From a virus, in the IMG/VR virus record IMGVR_UViG_3300030419_008098, positions 32,745 through 96,744 of that record: a stretch of 64,000 bases of DNA; one strand, 5' to 3'. Under the pieces are notes generated by a model. That model was not told the DNA's origin. It made no database searches and saw only the letters and a program-made list of their open reading frames with translations. Position numbers and translations under genes: made by a program. Of this stretch, positions 43,579 to 52,704 are shown piece after piece; the stretch's first letter is position 1; each line of letters begins with the position of its first letter.

Positions 43579-44620
43579 TTAAAATATCCTTTAAAAAATT
43601 TAGATCTATTTTTATATTAAAATCTTCATCCGCCTTAGTTTCTATCCATTTATACTCGAGCCCCAAAGTTTTTCCAATTTTTGTAAAATTGAGACAAGCT
43701 CTATTCTTAGGGCAGAACTCAAAAACCTTGGGGTTATAATCAGAAAAAATAATATTACGAAAGAGAGAACCATGCGCCCCTATTATAATACTTGCCTTAT
43801 TGAAGAGATTTATATGTTTTTCGATGCCCTCATTCCCTTCAACTACCGTGAAGCCTTGCGACCTTAAATAATTTATAACCTCCGCATTGTTCAATACTCT
43901 CCGCTGCGAAATCCCCGCGACTTTTTCAGGACGAGATAAGTAGAGTTTAGTTGTATTATCTGATTCATTAAGTAATGCATTGTATTTACTCCGCAAGTAT
44001 TTTAATCCATTAATAGAAATCTGACTAGGAGATGCCGTAGGGGAAGGATAATACAACGAAGGAACCTTATAAAGAGTTTGCCCACCCAATGGGAAACTTA
44101 AAGAAAGCCGATCTTTTTCAGGGTAACCAAAGAGAGACAAATGAAAGTCTACATCCGTCACATGAGTCGATAGTGGGGGCGTTATAAGTTTTGTATTCTT
44201 TAAGTGGAGAGATTCTATTTTTTGTAAATCCTGTAACGTATCCCAAAAATGACCAAAAACATAAATGTTAAAATAATGATGTCCATAAACGTAAGAAAAA
44301 CTATCGTCCAACTCAATCACTTCCTTAAAATGCGCCTTCTTCGCAAATTCCGGAGCCAGAGCGTCGCAGGGATTATAAGGGGGGATTGGATTTTTCGGCC
44401 CCCCCCACCCCTTAGCAGCACGATCATGCCAAAAAAGATAATTAAAATTAGCTTCTAAAATTAAATTGAAATCACTATCATATATAGTTCCCTTTTCCCC
44501 AAGATAACAATCTTCCAGATGCAATACATACTGAGGCCAGCTTTCGCTATACTCCTCTGGAGCAAGGGGGCCAAAAAAGTCCCCTTTCTGTATGGGGTAA
44601 TCGATGCGCTCTATTGACAT
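43571..44620 (-). CDS. Glycosyltransferase family 61-like (DUF563)
   Basis: 349 residues. The C-terminal signature KASIIIGAHGSLFRNIIFSD, then KVFEFCPKN, matches the GAHG...N and ExxP motifs of GT61. The preceding RPEKVAGISQRRVLNNAEVI is the conserved R...R..N segment. The N-terminal third contains an aromatic-rich domain typical of the family. The substrate is unknown. It overlaps both neighbours by about 8-10 bases. Confidence 0.82.
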   Translation of the reverse strand: MSIERIDYPIQKGDFFGPLAPEEYSESWPQYVLHLEDCYLGEKGTIYDSDFNLILEANFNYLFWHDRAAKGWGGPKNPIPPYNPCDALAPEFAKKAHFKEVIELDDSFSYVYGHHYFNIYVFGHFWDTLQDLQKIESLHLKNTKLITPPLSTHVTDVDFHLSLFGYPEKDRLSLSFPLGGQTLYKVPSLYYPSPTASPSQISINGLKYLRSKYNALLNESDNTTKLYLSRPEKVAGISQRRVLNNAEVINYLRSQGFTVVEGNEGIEKHINLFNKASIIIGAHGSLFRNIIFSDYNPKVFEFCPKNRACLNFTKIGKTLGLEYKWIETKADEDFNIKIDLNFLKDILNE

Positions 44621-45483
44621 GGGCGATCAATAATTCTAAAATCTTTCAACAGGCCCCTATCCTCCGTGGAGAGTTCCTCTTTTAAAATGGCACATACTAC
44701 TAAATTGTACGGCCTCTGGTTGCTATCTCCTAATTTATCTAGATTGGCGCAGCGCTGAAGATATGATTCATAACGCAAGGGGGATGAGACATCACTTTTA
44801 TCATCATAAAGATCTCCCGTTGGATCATTAAAGCCTCGCACAATCACATGGGGATAGAATAAGGCCCACGCAGCTTTACAGACCTCTCTCACGTTAAGAT
44901 CATATTTATAATTTCCCACCACTTCATAGTTGTCGCATGGATCAACCTCGTCCACAAGAAAACTATCTTCCACAAATTGCCAGACACCATGAGAATAATA
45001 ACGAGTCTCATGAGGCTCAATCAAAACTATTCCAAATCGAGCATGGTCTAGCATTTCATATAGGCCTTTAAGGGGCCTGTGAAAATGATGAAAGGCTTCT
45101 TTACAGAGAATAAAGTCCGCGTCTATTTCTTCCATTTTTTCTGCATTTAATTCCCTGCAATCATCCACGTGCTCCTTGATTAATTGTTTTTTTTCTGGAG
45201 AAATACGTAGACCCGAACAGGTTACATGAGGGACGCCCTGTTTTTTTAAAAAAATAGCTTCTCTAGCTAGAGCATCACCTATGGTAAGCCACCGCGAGGC
45301 TCTCCCGGCGAAAAGACCCAAAATAGGGGTCATGAAATTCAACATGCGATAGTGTCGATTAGTGTCGATATGCTCTCCTGAGTCGTCGTGATGAGAAAGA
45401 GTAAAATGGCTATAATCTCTCTCGCTATAAGCCTCCCCTTTAGGTCGGTAAATTTCGTCCAGCGTTTTGGTTTCTTTATTCAT
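44611..45483 (-). CDS. SAM-dependent methyltransferase
   Basis: 290 residues. The SAM fold reads WLTIGDALAREAIFLKKQG (motif I with Gly-Asp), VTCSGLRISPEK, ADFILCKEAFHHFHRPLKGL (motif IV with the HHFHRP signature of Methyltransf_11) and GIVLIEPHET. A long C-terminal extension with several His and Tyr probably holds the acceptor site. It is likely to methylate a sugar. Coupled by ATGA to the upstream sulfotransferase gene. Confidence 0.8.
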   Translation of the reverse strand: MNKETKTLDEIYRPKGEAYSERDYSHFTLSHHDDSGEHIDTNRHYRMLNFMTPILGLFAGRASRWLTIGDALAREAIFLKKQGVPHVTCSGLRISPEKKQLIKEHVDDCRELNAEKMEEIDADFILCKEAFHHFHRPLKGLYEMLDHARFGIVLIEPHETRYYSHGVWQFVEDSFLVDEVDPCDNYEVVGNYKYDLNVREVCKAAWALFYPHVIVRGFNDPTGDLYDDKSDVSSPLRYESYLQRCANLDKLGDSNQRPYNLVVCAILKEELSTEDRGLLKDFRIIDRPCQ

Positions 45484-46103
45484 TCTTCGAATTTATAGTT
45501 AAAATATTTAATATCAATGTCATATATACGCCCTACTATATCTCGCGTTTCCTGATCGTAGAACTTTTGATAGGGAATCTTTTTGCGAACCTCTTTAGAG
45601 TGATATTTAACAGGCAATTCTGTATCCTTAATCCCAAAGTGGTTGCACACTAAGGTAAAATCTTCTTGAAGTTTTTCAAATCTCATAATATGGTTTATGT
45701 TTTTTTCCACATAATCTACAATATCTTGATATTCTACACAGTTCGGCTCTGAAAGATACCATAATTGAGGGCGCAGCGGAAACCCTAAAGGTTGTCCATA
45801 TTTAACAAATTCCTTAAATTCCTTCTGATACCCACGCCCACGTAACTCAGGATGACCATCAGGTAGGGTGTTTCCCCACCACTTTTTGTCTATAGCCCAC
45901 TGAGAGAGAACTTTGTCCCACGGATTGCGCACTGTAGTGAATTTAAAATAAGTTTTCCATTCCTCTGGAAAACCTTCCTTCCATTGCAGAGGAAACCAGT
46001 GTTTGTGAGCCGTTTCGGTTTCTTTGGTGAAAAAATATTCTACGCTAGTTCCGCCAGTACGGTTACAATGAATGAAAATAAATTTATGTGCGTGGTTAAT
46101 CAT
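45480..46103 (-). CDS. Sulfotransferase 2
   Basis: 207 residues. IFIHCNRTGGTSVEYFF (5' PAPS loop) and KFTTVRNPWDKVLSQWA (3' phosphate motif) are typical of the Sulfotransfer_2 group, with YVEKNINHIMRFEKLQEDF near the end as in heparan/chondroitin-type enzymes. It is shorter than the other two and lacks extra domains. Sulfate acceptor not known, presumably a sugar. A 49-base gap separates it from the GT9-like gene upstream. Confidence 0.85.
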   Translation of the reverse strand: MINHAHKFIFIHCNRTGGTSVEYFFTKETETAHKHWFPLQWKEGFPEEWKTYFKFTTVRNPWDKVLSQWAIDKKWWGNTLPDGHPELRGRGYQKEFKEFVKYGQPLGFPLRPQLWYLSEPNCVEYQDIVDYVEKNINHIMRFEKLQEDFTLVCNHFGIKDTELPVKYHSKEVRKKIPYQKFYDQETRDIVGRIYDIDIKYFNYKFEE

Positions 46104-46152
46104 TTTTTATTAATAAGGTTTGGTTGCCAATCCATAAGTCTGTTTCATCGTA

Positions 46153-47100
46153 TTAGATATATTTGATTATCTCCTCAACGCTAATGTCATTAACATTTTT
46201 TACTATATGCTTTACATTGAAATCATCTTCCACCTCCACGCCTAGTAGTTTATAATTATCGTTATAAACCATTTCCTTTAAGAAACAATCCCTTAACATC
46301 CGAGAAGGGGAGATGTAATCGAGTTCACAGCATAAGATAATAGCCGGAACTCTACTGCACAGAGCCACATACTTAGAAAAACTATCAGGACTGATTAATA
46401 AATCCATTTGAGATATCAAAGATATAGACTCACTTAAAGATGAGCCGGCGGTATTAAATACCCGAGACTTTTCATCCATAAAAAAATCTTCAATTTTACG
46501 GTGGTTAGAGGGGGCATCAATTAAATAAATATTAGTGTGTTGGTATTTTTTTAAAATTGCATTTATTAGCCTTTTCCACGTAGACCACTTTAATTTCTTA
46601 ACGCCTTCATTGGAGTCTAGCTGAATCGCAATATTCCTGTCTTTAGGGGAAACAACAAAGCGGCTCTTAATGGAGCTATCCAGGGGAAGGAAAGGGGTCA
46701 AAAAGCGGTCCACCTCCACCCCATAAGTATCGAAAAACTCATTTACAGTTTGATGGTTTAATGCATTAAATGTTGGGATATCGACAGGTATAATAAAATC
46801 AGAGGGATGGAAAATGTGTTTATGAATTATATCCCCCCAAGGTGAGGTCGTTTCGCGTAAGGACTTAAGCTTCTGGCGATCAATCGCCGCCTCTTCGCGA
46901 TCAGAATTAACCCCCCAACCTTCATAGGTCATAAAAACTTGCGTCCCATATTCTTTATATAAACTAGGGAGGGGGAAATTGCAGCTTATATGCTTAAGAC
47001 AATCTCCAATACCCCCGCGAAGGCTTGTTTTGAGATAACGCGGGATCTCAAATTCCGGCCTCGGCGTTATGGGACCCGCTGTATTTGGGAACCTATTCAT
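46153..47100 (-). CDS. Glycosyltransferase family 9-like (heptosyltransferase fold)
   Basis: 315 residues. The N-terminal loop TSLRGGIGDCLKHISC matches the GxGD motif of GT9 enzymes. The second half has IAIQLDSNEGVKKLKWSTWKR, NIYLIDAPSNH and LISQMDLLISPDSFSKYVAL, in which SPDS(F) stands for the usual S/NDSG(P)xH donor motif. The missing Gly-Pro may reflect another sugar donor. GT9 members add heptose or related sugars. It overlaps the exostosin-like gene by 8 bases. Confidence 0.75.
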   Translation of the reverse strand: MNRFPNTAGPITPRPEFEIPRYLKTSLRGGIGDCLKHISCNFPLPSLYKEYGTQVFMTYEGWGVNSDREEAAIDRQKLKSLRETTSPWGDIIHKHIFHPSDFIIPVDIPTFNALNHQTVNEFFDTYGVEVDRFLTPFLPLDSSIKSRFVVSPKDRNIAIQLDSNEGVKKLKWSTWKRLINAILKKYQHTNIYLIDAPSNHRKIEDFFMDEKSRVFNTAGSSLSESISLISQMDLLISPDSFSKYVALCSRVPAIILCCELDYISPSRMLRDCFLKEMVYNDNYKLLGVEVEDDFNVKHIVKNVNDISVEEIIKYI

Positions 47101-48067
47101 AATACTCCCTTATGTTTCTTACATAATTATCTCCACTACTAAGCCGGTAAGCCTCTAAGCCTTTTTCTCTCATGGCATTTTCTTCCTCTCGGCTTATATT
47201 ACTTAATACATCACGTAAGGTATTATAATCTTTTTCGCGTATTTTTATACAACAGTTTTCCCATTTAACACCTTTTATAGTGGGAAACATCATATTATCG
47301 GACAACACCACAGGAATCGCACCCGAACCCAACGCCTCCAAAAAACGAATTATAGCGGGCCCCGTACCGCTGGGACAGAGTGCAAAACGAGAGCGAGACA
47401 GAGTGTTTTTATAAAACTCCGCCTTCTGCCGGTTGACATAACGCTGAAAACCTGAAACATTTTGACCTAAAATTTGCTCTTGATAGACATCAATATCAAA
47501 CTGCCACCCACCTCGACTCACACAAACACAATTGGCCGGATGTTTATCTTCCATAATATCAGCCCGCACCGGGGAAATATGTTTCTCTCCATAAGATCCT
47601 ATATAAGAATACCAGACATCTTTGGTTTTTATATTTTCCCCCACATTTACCGGCCACAAGAATATGGTTTCAATTCTTATGCCATCTATATAAAAGGGAT
47701 AGGAATTATTACCTTTAAATTCGTAGTCTCTGGTCGTCACGCCTCTCCCATTTACCATATGAGAGGCAAACAGTGTTTTAACTCCCATTTTTTTCAATGT
47801 GGGAAGAATTAAATGAAAGCGATCATGTTGACAAACCGTGAAGGCTGTTTCGAGGGATTCCTGCTCTAATTCCCTTAGTCTTTTTCCGGCACGTTCCTTT
47901 ACAGCATCGGTTCCGTGATCCATTTGATCAATCAGGGTGGCCCAGGGAACCGATAAAAAGGCAACCCCCGTATCCCTTAATGGCTCTTCTTTGAATAACT
48001 CAAAGGCTTTTTTTTCCGTAAGGACCGGCTCTTGCCAGTTCGCTATATTTTTATAGATTAGATTCAT
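47093..48067 (-). CDS. Exostosin-like glycosyltransferase (GT47), copy 2
   Basis: 324 residues. The C-terminal signature FALCPSGTGPAIIRFLEALG, then AIPVVLSDNMMFP and KWENCCIKI, is close in pattern to the GT47 at 31966-32817 (SLCPRGTGPSTIRIWEAL). The N-terminal half contains VCQHDRFHLILPTLKKMGV. Such enzymes act on glucuronic acid, xylose, galactose or arabinose donors. Its start overlaps the next upstream gene slightly. The two copies lie in the two separate minus-strand islands. Confidence 0.85.
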   Translation of the reverse strand: MNLIYKNIANWQEPVLTEKKAFELFKEEPLRDTGVAFLSVPWATLIDQMDHGTDAVKERAGKRLRELEQESLETAFTVCQHDRFHLILPTLKKMGVKTLFASHMVNGRGVTTRDYEFKGNNSYPFYIDGIRIETIFLWPVNVGENIKTKDVWYSYIGSYGEKHISPVRADIMEDKHPANCVCVSRGGWQFDIDVYQEQILGQNVSGFQRYVNRQKAEFYKNTLSRSRFALCPSGTGPAIIRFLEALGSGAIPVVLSDNMMFPTIKGVKWENCCIKIREKDYNTLRDVLSNISREEENAMREKGLEAYRLSSGDNYVRNIREYYE

Positions 48068-48542
48068 CGGACAACATCACTTCCGATATATAAAATGAAG
48101 CTTCGTTATAACCTACTATTTTAAGGAGCCTCGCTTTATCCTCAGTAAAACCTTCCTGCTGAAATTTATGCAACGGAATAGACAAGGCACACTCCTCTCC
48201 TTCGGTGGAACCGGGAATCTTAAAAACCTCCACTTCCGCAGAGTCATTTTCGTCCTCATCCTTAAAACCTATTCTACAGCACAAATGGTCTTCTGAATAA
48301 AAATTAAAATTAAGAAAAAGATAATCGTCCAAACTTAAAACTTCCCACGCAGAATTAAAAGGAAGAACCCCGCAGAACCAGTCTTCTCTAGAGGCCGGAT
48401 CTTGAGTAAATTTCAACCGAGGCACCCCATTAGCTACCTCCAAAGGAAGCTTTTCGTTAAAGGATCCAGCCACCCCCTCGCACCAACTATTTTTTAGATG
48501 GTTAGCTAAACAAAATTTAGGATTAAATATATTAAGTTTCAT
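48051..48542 (-). CDS. Hypothetical beta-sandwich protein in the glycan operon
   Basis: 163 residues from ATG at 48542, which overlaps the upstream stop region; a longer start is possible. Alternating strands such as YLFLNFNFYSEDHLCCRIGF and RLLKIVGYNEASFYISEV suggest a jelly-roll domain like carbohydrate-binding modules. It has no catalytic motif. It may bind the glycan being made or act as an acceptor protein; no more can be said from sequence. Confidence 0.6.
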   Translation of the reverse strand: MKLNIFNPKFCLANHLKNSWCEGVAGSFNEKLPLEVANGVPRLKFTQDPASREDWFCGVLPFNSAWEVLSLDDYLFLNFNFYSEDHLCCRIGFKDEDENDSAEVEVFKIPGSTEGEECALSIPLHKFQQEGFTEDKARLLKIVGYNEASFYISEVMLSDESNL

Positions 48543-49965
48543 AATTATGAAGTAATTCCAATAAACCATTATCGTTAATGAAAGAAATCTTTCTTATATC
48601 ACCGCTCACAATATTAATATTTTGTTCATAAAAATCTAGTTCATTTTGCCGTGCCTCCGAACTTTTGAGCGCTACCACATTTTTTTGTTTACAAATCTTA
48701 TTATTTTGAAGCTCCAGCTGGATCGATTTCAAGTGGTTTATATTAATGCTCTCTATCCCTTCTTGAAGAATAATAATGTTTTTGAAATTACTAAAGTAAT
48801 GCAGTAAACAGTTAATTATAGCATTTGTTTGGTTTAATTTTTTGGTATATTCATTGGTGTTAAAAATGGGAAAATATTTTGTTTTGTTAATGTAAGGAGT
48901 TAAAGGAGAATTACCTTCAGTAAATTCACAAAAAACTGTTTCAAAACGATTAGCGAAGAGCCCCAGTTGCTTAATAAGTTGACCCCATTTATCATTATCT
49001 TCGTTGCTTAAACTGGATTTGAAGAGAATAACTACAGTTTGAGCTTTTACTGAAATTAAGGCGTCTTCCATAAGCCCGTAATTCAACGCATCCTCATAAA
49101 GGGTTTTGTTATGGTCGCCGGCTTTACTGAGATTAGCGTCATCCCACTGCTGCTCGTGTTTTATGTGATATAAGTCATGTGTGTTTTGGGTAACCTCATA
49201 TCTTTTATTAAGTATCCCCGAATATACTGTGTCCCAATGAGGCTCTCCAATTACACAATCGGGCAAAATTTCCCGACTCTCCAAATAAACCGACTTTCTT
49301 ATGCAGAAAGCATCCACTCCTATTTCATAAACACTAAAAGGAGCGGTCCAGGTTTCTTCCAGCCCATCAGGAGTATCAATATCCTTCCGCAGGAATTCGG
49401 TTACATCTGCATTTTCTTGAAGCAGCTTCTGGTAAGTATCGGGGGCGATAGCACAATCTAGGTTAGAATAAAAAATTAAATCATCAGCGCCGATACTCTT
49501 GGCCGCCTCATCCAACAAATCTTTTAAAAAGGCAAAATCCTTAGGGGATTTAAAAACGGAGGCGGCGCTCCTTTTGAGACGAACAGGCTGCCAGTTGGGT
49601 AATTTTATTCCCCCCGTCGATGCCCCTAATCGCTTCACCCCTTCAGCTTTCGCGCTTCCCATTGAATCCAAAGCCCACATGATTCTGTTGCTTAGACTCT
49701 TGTTTTTAAGCCTACTGGGATCAACCAAATTTACTACATGAACCAGGTTTTTAGCCCGGGTGTTTGCCGTTTTTTTCTTCCGAGCCGATATAGGCTCAAA
49801 AGATAGGCGGTTGTCTTCTTTAAAAAGCGTCTTCCAAATAAATCTATGGGAAGGGTTTTTGGAATACTTTAAATAATAAGAGTCACGCCGCAGGGCATCC
49901 AGCTTTGTGTCTAATTTTTTATTTAAATTTTCCAGGAATGTATTTATTTTATTCAAGAGCGACAC
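48532..49965 (-). CDS. Large GT-A-like glycosyltransferase candidate
   Basis: 477 residues from GTG at 49965, 7 bases after a TATAAT box. Residues 1-60 form a basic coil. The middle domain has the strand DDLIFYSNLDCAIAPDTYQ (Asn-Leu-Asp at the metal site), EIGVDAFCIRKSVYLES and GEPHWDTVYSGI, then HDLYHIKHEQQW with His for the metal. This order resembles the protein at 27084-27875. The last 150 residues form a second alpha/beta domain (VVILFKSSLSNEDNDKW) of unknown role. It is the first gene of the second minus-strand island. Confidence 0.6.
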   Translation of the reverse strand: MSLLNKINTFLENLNKKLDTKLDALRRDSYYLKYSKNPSHRFIWKTLFKEDNRLSFEPISARKKKTANTRAKNLVHVVNLVDPSRLKNKSLSNRIMWALDSMGSAKAEGVKRLGASTGGIKLPNWQPVRLKRSAASVFKSPKDFAFLKDLLDEAAKSIGADDLIFYSNLDCAIAPDTYQKLLQENADVTEFLRKDIDTPDGLEETWTAPFSVYEIGVDAFCIRKSVYLESREILPDCVIGEPHWDTVYSGILNKRYEVTQNTHDLYHIKHEQQWDDANLSKAGDHNKTLYEDALNYGLMEDALISVKAQTVVILFKSSLSNEDNDKWGQLIKQLGLFANRFETVFCEFTEGNSPLTPYINKTKYFPIFNTNEYTKKLNQTNAIINCLLHYFSNFKNIIILQEGIESININHLKSIQLELQNNKICKQKNVVALKSSEARQNELDFYEQNINIVSGDIRKISFINDNGLLELLHNYET

Positions 49966-49999
49966 TTTAATTATAAAAGCATCCCTTAAAAAATCTACC

Positions 50000-50098
50000 T
50001 TAAGTACCGTGGGCCGGAGGCTTCACCAAGAATAAGGCTCCAGCTCTTATAACTGTTTTGCCAAATTTTTTTAAAATTAATGTAGTCTTTTTAGCCAT
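50000..50098 (-). CDS. Possible small basic protein (32 residues)
   Basis: An open frame in the 183-base gap between the glycan operon and the virion genes: ATG at 50098, product MAKKTTLILKKFGKTVIRAG and 12 more residues. A GTGTATATAGAAT stretch lies 17 bases upstream, similar to the recurring promoter motif. The ribosome binding site is poor. It is basic and could be membrane-active or nucleic-acid binding. It may be chance; I keep it because of the promoter-like motif. Confidence 0.35.
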   Translation of the reverse strand: MAKKTTLILKKFGKTVIRAGALFLVKPPAHGT

Positions 50099-50148
50099 GA
50101 GTCCAGCTCTCTATTCTATATACACCGGAGCTCACCGTAAATATGGAC

Positions 50149-50478
50149 TTAAGTTATTTCCAGAATATTTACCGTAGCATCGAGAAGACCTGATACATCT
50201 TTAGCTTGCAGGTAATCATTCGCCTCCAGCACTACCGGAGCCGACAAAGGCTGAAGGGTAGACTGATTAGGTACCATTACCCCGCTCATTAAGTAAGTAG
50301 TGCGCCCATTCGAATTATCGTAGAAACGCATAGTTGCCAGAGTTTCCACGCCTGTGTTTCGGTTAGCTAAATAAATGCTATTTATCATCGCTGTAGTGCC
50401 AGCGGGGCAACTATAAATACCGCTCCAGGTGTCAGCGGTTTCCATATTGGTGCCAGATACTTTATAAGTTTGAGCCAT
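50149..50478 (-). CDS. Probable small virion protein
   Basis: 109 residues, Ser/Thr/Asn-rich and almost Lys-free, with the pattern TWSGIYSCPAGTTAMINSIYLANR and a closing ATVNILEIT strand. This resembles small beta-sandwich head-decoration or tail proteins of marine phages. A copy of the promoter-like motif (AGTGTATATAAT) lies 6 bases before the start, so it can be transcribed alone as a late gene. Confidence 0.65.
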   Translation of the reverse strand: MAQTYKVSGTNMETADTWSGIYSCPAGTTAMINSIYLANRNTGVETLATMRFYDNSNGRTTYLMSGVMVPNQSTLQPLSAPVVLEANDYLQAKDVSGLLDATVNILEIT

Positions 50479-50484
50479 TGTTAT

Positions 50485-50496
50485 ATTATATACACT
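50485..50496 (-). promoter_or_regulatory. Promoter-like motif AGTGTATATAAT
   Basis: The recurring motif with a two-base insertion, 6 bases upstream of the 109-residue virion gene. No -35 box is seen. Confidence 0.45.
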
Positions 50497-50524
50497 TGTT
50501 AAGGAGAATTAAATAAAAATATTA

Positions 50525-50758
50525 TTAAGGCCCTACGCCATTTGACCACTCAGCGGTTTGGAGAATTTCCATAATTTCGGAATGAGTATAGAGAGTTTTT
50601 CCTTCTAAGAACGAGGGAGGGGTTCCTCGGTATTTTACTAAAAACAAAGTATTATCCACAGAATACCGCAACGTACCAGGGGCACTCTCCATTATTTCAC
50701 TGAAATTAACCGTAGAAATATCGGCGGCCTCCAGAATTATGTAGTTAGTTGGATTCAT
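50525..50758 (-). CDS. Hypothetical protein after the LamG-like gene
   Basis: 77 residues from ATG at 50758, one base after the stop of the LamG-like gene; an in-frame ATG at 50773 preceded by AAGAAG is an alternative. It reads as a small alpha/beta domain (NYIILEAADISTVNFSEIME, TLFLVKYRG). No family is recognised. Its place in the virion gene series suggests an accessory or chaperone role for the fibre. Confidence 0.6.
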   Translation of the reverse strand: MNPTNYIILEAADISTVNFSEIMESAPGTLRYSVDNTLFLVKYRGTPPSFLEGKTLYTHSEIMEILQTAEWSNGVGP

Positions 50759-50759
50759 T

Positions 50760-51581
50760 CTAAGATGGAACATCTTCTTTATACAGAGGGCCGTTGTTTA
50801 AGGCCGCTGTTGCCCCAGAAACGGAACCGTTATTATTAACCGATGTTGGTGTGGAAGTATCTACAGTTGGACTCTGGGTATCTCCCATCCTCCACCAATA
50901 CAGCGGAGAATAAGGAGCTAAATCTGTAGGTGTGCCCGAGTTATATATTTCCCCCACATCCGAAGCAGAAAGCACAGATCTCCACACGCCCACTTCATCT
51001 ATATTGCCCGCAAATTCATAGTTACTGTCTTCCCGCCGACCTATGAAAAACGTAGAATCATGAGAAGAAACTGTCATCGTACCCAACGTTTCAGCCGAAC
51101 CATTAATATACAGTTTAACTCCATTAGTAGCCCCGCTTTCAATAGTAACGGCTACATGGCTCCATACGTCAGCTTCCACCGTGCCTACACTATTAAGTTG
51201 TATTCCTCCCCCATAAACAGATAAATTGCAAGGATAGGCACCGTTACGGATATACAGAGAGTACTGGCGATTCCCTGCACTTTCTCCTGAGTCTACCTTG
51301 GTCCATATGAATTTAAAATTAGTAGAAGAGGAGTCTGGCTTTATCCATGCCGAAATAGTTATGTCGCCAGCGCTATTTAAGTCTGCGCTAGACGCTACTT
51401 CCAAATAATCATCGGCGCCATCAAAGAGTAAAGACCATTTATTATCAAAAGAGGACGAGGGGGCCTTAAGAAGAAAATTTCCCCCTAGTCTCTCTAAGTA
51501 GTGTTTTTTTAGGCCATAAACACCAGCCTTCGCAGTGCGTTTGTCTTTACCTATATAGCCACTGTTTCCGTGTCTACTCAT
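50760..51581 (-). CDS. Virion protein with a LamG/concanavalin-like domain
   Basis: 273 residues from ATG at 51581 (ATGA overlap with the fibre gene). The domain at about 45-235 shows the LamG-3 order: WSLLFDGADDYLEVASSADL, DITISAWIKPDSSS, WSHVAVTIES, GVKLYINGS, FFIGRREDSNYEFAGNIDEV, GVWRSVLSASDV. This fold binds sugars or proteins and is common in phage fibres and capsid decorations. The C-terminal part includes LYWWRMGD, which often follows such domains. It is likely to be on the virion surface and could bind host glycans or the phage-made glycan. Confidence 0.82.
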   Translation of the reverse strand: MSRHGNSGYIGKDKRTAKAGVYGLKKHYLERLGGNFLLKAPSSSFDNKWSLLFDGADDYLEVASSADLNSAGDITISAWIKPDSSSTNFKFIWTKVDSGESAGNRQYSLYIRNGAYPCNLSVYGGGIQLNSVGTVEADVWSHVAVTIESGATNGVKLYINGSAETLGTMTVSSHDSTFFIGRREDSNYEFAGNIDEVGVWRSVLSASDVGEIYNSGTPTDLAPYSPLYWWRMGDTQSPTVDTSTPTSVNNNGSVSGATAALNNGPLYKEDVPS

Positions 51582-52669
51582 CGCATAAACATTACAAAAG
51601 CTTCCGTTGCACCTGCCGTAGAAGTTCCACCACCACAATCTACTTGGCAATAAGCGCCATCCGAACCGGTAATATAAACCTGCCCACTTACCCACAATTC
51701 TCCAGAGACCTCTACTTTATTTCCACTTACAGACAATAAGGTGTCCCCGGTTCCCACGCTCAATTCATCCTTAAAATATCCTGTATTTCCACTGACTGCC
51801 AGAAAAACCCCAGTGCCAGTAGTATTAAACTGTGTCCCTATTAAGACCAAGCCGGTCCCCGCCGTATAAGCAGTTCCTGCGTTGGTACCGGTAGCTACAG
51901 AAACCCCACTAATCGTCAATTCATCCGTGAACACTCCTTGAGTTCCTGTAATATTTTCAAAAAACGCCGAGCCCGAAGTATTAAACTCCGTTCCCACTAA
52001 AGCTAAACCAGTGCCCGCCGTATACGTGGTGCCGCCACCCCCACCTCCTCCTGCTCCTCCCGTAAGCTGCATAAAAGCGCCGTCATTTCCCGTAACAAAA
52101 GCCCTACGAAAATAAGCATCGCTCTGTCCCGACACGATACCGCTGGCATGAATGGTTTCTAAAACTTGAACACCCCCACTAACATTTAATTTTGCTTCGC
52201 TAAAATGATCAACATGCCCGGTTTTATTAAACCCTAAATTAACATTACCGTTATTACCTCCCGCAAGCCCGCTATAGTAGAGTGTGCCATTGCGAGCAAT
52301 CCAATAAGGAATAATTTGAGTAAGCGTCCCATCTTCCCCTGTACCATATATTCCCCCATCTACCCGTAAGTTTCCTCCGCTAATATGAACCATCGCTTGT
52401 GGGAAGCGGCCTGTAAAACCAGCCCCGGTTTCGAGAGGCAACCCAACCCCTAAGCTATTAAAATTACCTTTATTATATACCTGTAGCGGCCCTTCTATAT
52501 CTACCCCTGTTTTGAAAGTAGCCTTCCCTGTAAAGGTTTTTTCTCCGCTAAAAGTGGCATCCCCACTGATAAAATAATTAATATATTGCCCAGTGGCTAT
52601 AATTTGAGATTGTAAATTACTCAGATCCCCATCAAGGCCGTCAATCTGCTTTGTTTTAATTAAATTCAT
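51578..52669 (-). CDS. Fibre-like virion protein with internal repeats
   Basis: 363 residues, Gly/Thr/Ser-rich. Repeated units read TYTAGTGLALVGTEFNTSG and AYTAGTGLVLIGTQFNTTG, each followed by a short SGxTGxFxDELxxSG segment; other SGxV/ASG triplets occur from about residue 35. This is the style of trimeric beta-helical fibres. A Gly-only run (about 10 residues) acts as a hinge. The gene has AGGAG before its ATG and an exact AGTGTATAAT motif, so it should head a late transcript with the LamG-like gene. Confidence 0.75.
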   Translation of the reverse strand: MNLIKTKQIDGLDGDLSNLQSQIIATGQYINYFISGDATFSGEKTFTGKATFKTGVDIEGPLQVYNKGNFNSLGVGLPLETGAGFTGRFPQAMVHISGGNLRVDGGIYGTGEDGTLTQIIPYWIARNGTLYYSGLAGGNNGNVNLGFNKTGHVDHFSEAKLNVSGGVQVLETIHASGIVSGQSDAYFRRAFVTGNDGAFMQLTGGAGGGGGGGTTYTAGTGLALVGTEFNTSGSAFFENITGTQGVFTDELTISGVSVATGTNAGTAYTAGTGLVLIGTQFNTTGTGVFLAVSGNTGYFKDELSVGTGDTLLSVSGNKVEVSGELWVSGQVYITGSDGAYCQVDCGGGTSTAGATEAFVMFMR

Positions 52670-52680
52670 ATCTCCTACAC

Positions 52681-52690
52681 ATTATACACT
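52681..52690 (-). promoter_or_regulatory. Promoter-like motif AGTGTATAAT
   Basis: An exact copy of the recurring motif, 11 bases upstream of the fibre gene start; here a proper AGGAG ribosome binding site follows, so this transcript has a short leader. Confidence 0.55.
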
Positions 52691-52704
52691 TTCTTTAGAC
52701 TTTT